Below are positions 6,055 to 9,919 of a stretch of DNA of 9,919 nt, in pieces. The stretch spans positions 1 through 9,919 of the forward strand of contig JBBINX010000077.1 in NCBI GenBank assembly GCA_037443685.1, in the 5' to 3' direction. A program made the position numbers and the translations under genes. Numbering within the stretch: the stretch's first letter is position 1; the number at the start of each line of letters is the position of its first letter. The notes beneath the pieces are model-generated. The model ran no database searches. It had not been told where the DNA came from and saw only the letters and a program-made list of their open reading frames with translations. Source of the DNA: JAHJRJ01 sp037443685 (GTDB lineage: Bacteria; Bacteroidota; Ignavibacteria; UBA10030; BY39).

Positions 6055-6684
6055 ATGGCTTATGAATGGAAGTTCAGAGCACGTCCTTATACGGACGAAA
6101 CAGCAAAGACAAAACTTGCAAATGTAATGAGTCCAGAAACTACAGACTGGCATTATAACATACATCATAAAGGATACATAACTGCCCTTAACAATATTGA
6201 AAAGGGATTAGAGACCGCAGATGCGGCAGGAGCTAACGGTAACTTTAGCCAGATAGGTGAGTTAAAACGGCGGTTTACTTGGAATCATTCTGGTGCATTA
6301 CTGCACGACCTTTATTGGGAAGTACTTGGCGGCGACGGCAATCCCGATAAGGGACCAGAAATTAAATCTGCAATCGAAAAGGAATTCGGTTCATTCGAGA
6401 AATGGAAAACAGACATGAAAGCAACGGCAATTTCTGCAAAACTCAGCGGCTGGGGCTTACTCGTTTACGATGCACTCTGGTCTCAGCGGCTAATAAATGT
6501 TTTAGTCGATGAACATCAGTATGGTGCCATCTGGGGCGGCATTCCGTTGATTGCTATAGATGTATTTGAGCACGCTTACTATCATAAAGATGGAGCAAAG
6601 CGTGCCGCTTACATAGATAATGTATTAGCCAATCTGGATTGGGGCAAAATCAATGAGAAATTTAAGAAGTTGGTGTTGAAGTAA
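6055..6684 (+). CDS. sodA: Superoxide dismutase, Fe/Mn family
   Basis: This enzyme converts superoxide to hydrogen peroxide and oxygen in the cytoplasm, protecting exposed Fe-S clusters. It is 209 residues, normal for the family. Metal ligands can be placed at His33 (DWHYNIHHKGY), His84 (ALLHDLYW), Asp169 and His173 (DVFEHAYY). Tyr41 and Trp133 (SGWGLL) are the usual second-shell residues. The segment around the second ligand, FTWNHSGALLHDLYW, is longer than the WNHTFYW of the E. coli enzymes and has the L-H-x-x-Y-W shape I associate with archaeal-type members. The family includes iron, manganese and cambialistic enzymes, and the sequence alone does not settle the metal; the symbol is therefore generic. 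There is no signal peptide. The gene lies 58 bases after the A-type carrier, linking cluster assembly with oxidative defence. Confidence 0.95.
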   Translation: MAYEWKFRARPYTDETAKTKLANVMSPETTDWHYNIHHKGYITALNNIEKGLETADAAGANGNFSQIGELKRRFTWNHSGALLHDLYWEVLGGDGNPDKGPEIKSAIEKEFGSFEKWKTDMKATAISAKLSGWGLLVYDALWSQRLINVLVDEHQYGAIWGGIPLIAIDVFEHAYYHKDGAKRAAYIDNVLANLDWGKINEKFKKLVLK

Positions 6685-6725
6685 AAAGTATTGTAGCTTT
6701 AGATTCTTGGAATTGTGGAATAAAT

Positions 6726-6881
6726 ATGAATATGAAAAAAGGTAAAAAGAATAAATATTCAAAACGTGTTCCTATTCCCCAAAAACCCCCGAAAGTTGAG
6801 GTACCAAAGAAAAATTATTCGAGGAAAAGAATGAAAAAGAATCTTAAAGATGAACTGGAAAATGAAAAGCCTGAGTGTTAA
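6726..6881 (+). CDS. Small lysine-rich protein (51 residues), function unknown
   Basis: The frame reads MNMKKGKKNKYSKRVP, then a proline-rich stretch PIPQKPPKVEVP, then KKNYSRKRMKKNLKDE and an acidic end finishing in PEC. It is strongly basic and probably disordered, like small RNA- or ribosome-associated proteins. I recall similar short K/R-rich proteins with a PKPPKV-like core in FCB genomes but cannot name a family. The ribosome-binding site is weak (GTGGA about nine bases upstream). The last codons form the left arm of the terminator hairpin and the TAA lies in its loop, so translation would run into the terminator. It starts 41 bases after the dismutase stop and may share its transcript. 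It may be a real gene or chance coding in an AT-rich leader; the biased composition slightly favours a gene. Confidence 0.5.
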   Translation: MNMKKGKKNKYSKRVPIPQKPPKVEVPKKNYSRKRMKKNLKDELENEKPEC

Positions 6882-6893
6882 TCTCAGGCTTTT
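6865..6893 (+). terminator. Strong bidirectional terminator hairpin
   Basis: AAAAGCCTGAG (6865-6875) and CTCAGGCTTTT (6883-6893) form a perfect 11-bp stem around the 7-base loop TGTTAAT. The A-run before and T-run after make it usable from both strands. It closes the plus-strand iron-sulfur/SOD block and may also stop minus-strand transcripts coming from 6998. Confidence 0.85.
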
Positions 6894-6997
6894 GATAATT
6901 ATTTCCTATAATAGAAAAAATGAATTTTTCTTTAGCAGTAAACTATTTTTTAAAGACCATTTGAGGTAAAAGCGATCTCCTCTTGCATTTTTTGGAG
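6894..6997. other. Convergent intergenic spacer
   Basis: This AT-rich stretch lies between two genes that point toward each other. It holds one weak hairpin (AGAAAAA at 6913-6919 with TTTTTCT at 6925-6931), which could help terminate transcription. No insertion-sequence end or target duplication was recognised next to the transposase-like gene. Confidence 0.4.
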
Positions 6998-7963
6998 TTA
7001 ATATTCAAAGTAATATACATTTTTAGAATTAGACGATGTTCTCAACTTCTGCAATGGAGTCAACCCGCCTAAATCATCTTGGCTTTGATGATTGTTAAAT
7101 TGTTTTAGATAGCTGTCGAATTTTTCTAAAATATCTTGATTCGAAATAAAATCATTTTTGGTAAGAAAATCTCTGATATCTGCTTGGTGTGTTTTTTGTA
7201 CGGCGCCGTTTTTTATACTCTCAATATTCACAAAGCTAAATGAATTTATTTTTAAATCAGAAAACAGATTTAAAGACATATCGGCTAAACCTGTTAATGA
7301 AGGATCATTGACTATACTTATTGAGTTAATATTAAATGGATACTTGTCTATCACAAAAGTAATAAAATCTTTAATATTTGAAGTAAGTATTTTATTATAA
7401 GTTTTTGAGATCCGCAAATGAGAAAATAAATCCAAAGCGGTGAATAGGATAAAAGGTTCTCTACCTGTATGTTCAGATATATTCAGCATTCCGATTTCTA
7501 TTTGTTGACCAGGGTACTCAATCAATTCTCTAACGAATGAAAGTGGACTTTCTTGATTTGGTATATCGTTATTGTAGTGTCGTTTTAATAATTTCCAAAT
7601 TGTATGTTCTGACAAAGATATGTCGTAATTCTTTTTTAAGTATTGGCGTAATCTTCTCTGACCATATCCTGTTAATATTTTTCCCTCTACCACTTTTTTT
7701 ACTATATCTTCGGGAGTCGATAGAGGACTATGATGAGGTTTTTTAGAAGAGTCTAATAAACTCGAAGAATCTTCGCCCGATTTTTTATACTTGTTCCACC
7801 ACTTATGAAAAGTTTTACGACTTATGTTGAAACGTTCGCACACTTTAGTAACATTGCGAACTTCTTTATAATAAATCATCCACGCTAATCGAGGGTGGAT
7901 TAGAACTGTTTTATTCGGATAAGTATTTTGATTTTCTTTATAATTTGCGACTTGTTCAAACAT
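6998..7963 (-). CDS. IS481-like transposase homologue, apparently catalytically inactive
   Basis: The 321-residue frame is uninterrupted and of normal IS481 length. Residues 38-80 form the first helix-turn-helix (VTKVCERFNISRKTFHKWW, then LLDSSKKPHHSP). Residues 84-130 form the second (YGQRRLRQYLKKNYDISLSEHTIWKLL). From about 150 the RNase H-like integrase core starts with PGQQIEIGML. Active relatives have Asp at the place of Gly158, Asp in a TDNGSEF-type motif (here SIVNDPSL, Asp220) and Glu in NGxVER (here NGAVQ, Gln256). Two of three catalytic acids therefore appear replaced, while FTALDLFSHLR and NGAVQKTH still give the alignment. A protein with intact DNA-binding domains and no frameshift suggests a co-opted DNA-binding protein, although a recently inactivated copy is possible. 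It starts 63 bases after the stop of the secreted-protein gene on the same strand. Its ribosome-binding site is weak. Confidence 0.8.
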   Translation of the reverse strand: MFEQVANYKENQNTYPNKTVLIHPRLAWMIYYKEVRNVTKVCERFNISRKTFHKWWNKYKKSGEDSSSLLDSSKKPHHSPLSTPEDIVKKVVEGKILTGYGQRRLRQYLKKNYDISLSEHTIWKLLKRHYNNDIPNQESPLSFVRELIEYPGQQIEIGMLNISEHTGREPFILFTALDLFSHLRISKTYNKILTSNIKDFITFVIDKYPFNINSISIVNDPSLTGLADMSLNLFSDLKINSFSFVNIESIKNGAVQKTHQADIRDFLTKNDFISNQDILEKFDSYLKQFNNHQSQDDLGGLTPLQKLRTSSNSKNVYYFEY

Positions 7964-7969
7964 ATTTCA

Positions 7970-8029
7970 TTACTCTAGATTATTTAAGAAATCCATTTTA
8001 TTAACAATTACATCACTTTCAGTCTCTTA
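7970..8029 (-). other. In-frame continuation of the sorting domain beyond a TAA stop
   Basis: Read on the minus strand in the same frame as the upstream gene, the TAA at 8029-8027 is followed by ETESDVIVNKMDFLNNLE and then a TAA at 7972-7970. A normal T9SS sorting domain ends with a GVYFYRLETES...KKM-like strand of just this length, so TAA sits where a leucine codon (TTA) is expected, one base away. The last strand of the domain is therefore untranslated unless the stop is read through. Confidence 0.65.
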
Positions 8030-9688
8030 AGTGCTGAAATCAACACCGCTGGATGATCCAGACCCGTCAAAGTTTATTGAATGAAAACCTTCCGGCAAAT
8101 CTTTGTTGATTAGTTCTGCAACTTCTTGACCGATAGAATTGAATATTCTAAGTGTTACTTTGCTATTCGATATTAAGTTGAATATTGTGTCTGTTGTTGG
8201 GTTGAAAGGGTTCGGGTAATTTTTTAAAACTTTGTATTCAGAAATATCTGCTAATCTGGATTCTCTTACATTTAAAGGATTTTTTACAACTGTAATCGGT
8301 CCGTGATAATTTTCGAGTCCGTCGTTATCGATTTGTCTTAACCGATATTGGACTGTATCGCCTATCATCTCGTCATCAGTCCATGAATAATATTGCGGTT
8401 GAAGGGTGTATCCTGCACCAGCTTGGAAGCTACTTTCGATTGTAATGAATGATTGAGTGATTAGATCAAGTCTTTCTACAAAAAAGCCATAATTATTTAC
8501 TTCACTAATCGTTGTCCATTCGAGTTTAATTTTGTTACTTGTAATAAAATTTCCCGTAAATGACGCGAGTTGGATTGGTAATGAACATTGTCCTCCAATA
8601 TGGACTTTCATTTTGGGGTCGCCGATAATTACATCCATCCACGAAAGAGCACGTGAAGACATATAAATACTTTCAGCCAAATTAAAGCCACTTGTATATT
8701 TGTCGAAGAGAATCCACACAATCGCCATCGCATTTGAAAAAGGTTCATACACATATCCTTTTGCTCCGGTTACACCTTCTGCCACCAAATCTGCAATCAC
8801 AGATTGTCCGTAAAATACTGGATTAACAAAAGTTCTACCTGAAGTTGAGACATAAGTTTCAGCAATGGCACCGGGTGCCCAATTATTTTGAGGCCGTGCG
8901 TACTGTGTGTAATGATGGTGATTGTGGTCATTGCCTCCCCAACTGGTATATCCGATAACATTGTTTTGTCTAGTCAGAAATAATGTTGTATTTTCTAATG
9001 TGGATTTAAGTCCTTTTTCTAATAGCTTCGAATGTGCGGCTGATAAAGAATTGTTCAAAAAAGGAATAGAACTGTTCCATAAAGGGTCTTGATCGAATAC
9101 AAATTTATAAGTAGTGTCGATATAGACCGAAGCTGAAGCTCTATCAATTAAATTTTTAATGTTTGCGAATGTATATCCATCTAAGCGTGTAACTAAATAC
9201 ATATCAAAACTTACCTTGGAAAAATTTTGATTGCTTAAAAAATATGGTGATAAAAAAAATCCATTTTGACCTATTTTGTTAGAATTTGTAGTGAGAATCA
9301 GCGATAATTCACTCTCGACAGAGGAGGAAGGGGACGACGTCGAAAATGTATTTCCTCGGTTAACTCTTAGGGGAACTCCTTTCGTTGTTACAATATAATT
9401 TATCTTTGAAACAAGAGCATTGTTAATAAGGTGTGTTTCAATCTGTCCTCTAAGACTGTCGAAAGTAATACCGTTTATCTCTTCTGAAGTAGATACATTA
9501 ACTCGCACGATATTTAGCAAAGGGATATTTCTAACTGAAACAAAATATGACCCGACACTGTCTGAAATCGAGCTGTTGTTATTAATTACAACCAACACAT
9601 CGGAGTAATCTGTTTGGGAATATATTGGTGAGAAACTGATTAAAACGACGCTTAGTGATATGATGAACTTTGTGATTTTTTTACTCAT
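8027..9688 (-). CDS. TIGR03790-family secreted protein with truncated T9SS sorting domain
   Basis: The 553-residue protein starts with a signal peptide (basic MSKKITK, hydrophobic core to about 20, likely cleavage near Ser24). Residues 29-365 match the TIGR03790 family of unknown function, with DVLVVINNNS, RNIPLLNIVRV, YIVTTKGVPLRV, GYTSWGGND, a histidine-rich DHNHHHY (254-260), GAKGYVYEPF and WMDVIIGDPKMKV. Residues 370-468 are a beta-sandwich of the kind that precedes sorting domains. Residues 488-553 are the T9SS C-terminal domain (NYPNPFNPTTD, then IFNSIGQEVAELI). The product should cross the inner membrane by Sec and the outer membrane by T9SS. A TAA stop removes the end of the sorting domain, which secretion normally needs, so export may fail. 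The GDPKMKV end resembles the end of gingipain-like domains, but no peptidase dyad can be asserted. The start has no clear Shine-Dalgarno site, as is common in FCB bacteria. Confidence 0.85.
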   Translation of the reverse strand: MSKKITKFIISLSVVLISFSPIYSQTDYSDVLVVINNNSSISDSVGSYFVSVRNIPLLNIVRVNVSTSEEINGITFDSLRGQIETHLINNALVSKINYIVTTKGVPLRVNRGNTFSTSSPSSSVESELSLILTTNSNKIGQNGFFLSPYFLSNQNFSKVSFDMYLVTRLDGYTFANIKNLIDRASASVYIDTTYKFVFDQDPLWNSSIPFLNNSLSAAHSKLLEKGLKSTLENTTLFLTRQNNVIGYTSWGGNDHNHHHYTQYARPQNNWAPGAIAETYVSTSGRTFVNPVFYGQSVIADLVAEGVTGAKGYVYEPFSNAMAIVWILFDKYTSGFNLAESIYMSSRALSWMDVIIGDPKMKVHIGGQCSLPIQLASFTGNFITSNKIKLEWTTISEVNNYGFFVERLDLITQSFITIESSFQAGAGYTLQPQYYSWTDDEMIGDTVQYRLRQIDNDGLENYHGPITVVKNPLNVRESRLADISEYKVLKNYPNPFNPTTDTIFNLISNSKVTLRIFNSIGQEVAELINKDLPEGFHSINFDGSGSSSGVDFST

Positions 9689-9919
9689 TATTTTTTTCTA
9701 TTGGTTGAATAAGATAAAGTTCAAGAGCGGTGCCATTAATATTATTCAGAGATTAGGCCAACCGATTTTATACTCTTACTTTCATAAGTAATATGTTTTA
9801 AATGATTTAGACAGGTACTTTGAAAAATTAATTTTTCGTTTTAAATTTTTAATGAAACTAATTTTGTAATTTTATTATTGTATTTTCTACAAAAGATGAT
9901 AACAAAGAAAGGAGTGCGT
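9689..9919. other. Divergent intergenic region
   Basis: This AT-rich region lies between the start of the minus-strand secreted-protein gene and a plus-strand gene that should begin just past the right edge. It should contain promoters for both directions, but no site matches a known consensus well enough to call. Confidence 0.4.
9908..9914 (+). promoter_or_regulatory. Ribosome-binding site of a gene beyond the right edge
   Basis: AAAGGAG lies five bases from the end of the window in a purine-rich stretch. This is one of the best Shine-Dalgarno matches in the window and implies a plus-strand start codon within a few bases past the edge. Confidence 0.4.

Noticed and set aside
7158..7746. Plus-strand ORFs inside the transposase-like gene
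   Set aside because: They are opposite-strand frames of a gene with recognisable domains and have no features of their own.
6894..8026. Complete insertion sequence with terminal inverted repeats
   Set aside because: No matching ends or target duplication were found by eye around the transposase-like gene, so only the gene itself is called.
9864..9890. Bacteroidota-type promoter (TTG ... TAnnTTTG) near the right edge
   Set aside because: The -7 element does not match and the spacing to the TTG is too short.

Overview
The window is AT-rich bacterial DNA. The large minus-strand secreted protein ends in a sorting domain with the NYPNPFNPTT signature, and its middle domain has a LASFTG / VERLD / YRLRQIDNDG pattern. 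Both are typical of type IX secretion (T9SS) proteins of the Ignavibacteria and neighbouring FCB phyla, so that is the suggested source. Most starts have weak Shine-Dalgarno (SD) signals, which fits. No marker in the window allows a firmer placement.

Layout. Positions 1-650 hold the 3' part of a Sua5/TsaC-type tRNA-modification gene that is cut by the left edge. Positions 830-1027 encode a small zinc-ribbon protein, followed by a likely terminator. Positions 1101-5244 are a compact plus-strand iron-sulfur (Fe-S) cluster assembly operon. Its order is an Rrf2/IscR-like regulator with three cysteines, an IscS-type cysteine desulfurase, an unrecognised cysteine-free 102-residue protein, a second NifS-type desulfurase, and a three-domain NifU scaffold. 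Positions 5245-5639 contain no gene and carry two degenerate palindromic elements. Positions 5640-6684 encode an A-type Fe-S carrier with an odd C-terminus and an iron/manganese superoxide dismutase (SOD). Positions 6726-6881 encode a tiny lysine-rich protein whose stop codon lies in the loop of a strong terminator hairpin.

From 6998 onward the coding strand switches to minus. An IS481-like transposase homologue has an intact frame but appears to lack two of the three catalytic acidic residues. Upstream of it in transcription order lies a TIGR03790-family secreted protein with a T9SS sorting domain. A TAA stop cuts that sorting domain short, yet the same frame continues for 18 more plausible sorting-domain residues. 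The right edge ends with a good ribosome-binding site for a plus-strand gene outside the window.

How the genes fit together. The desulfurases would release sulfur from cysteine, NifU would build the cluster, and the A-type carrier would deliver it. The Rrf2 protein would sense cluster status and regulate the operon. SOD protects labile clusters from superoxide, so the plus-strand block reads as Fe-S biogenesis plus oxidative defence. There are no nitrogenase genes here; the NifS/NifU pair resembles the housekeeping pair I recall from epsilonproteobacteria rather than a nitrogen-fixation cluster. The best candidates for something undescribed are the orphan 102-residue protein inside the Fe-S operon, the carrier with a rearranged cysteine tail, and the apparently inactivated transposase homologue that sits directly after the secreted-protein gene.
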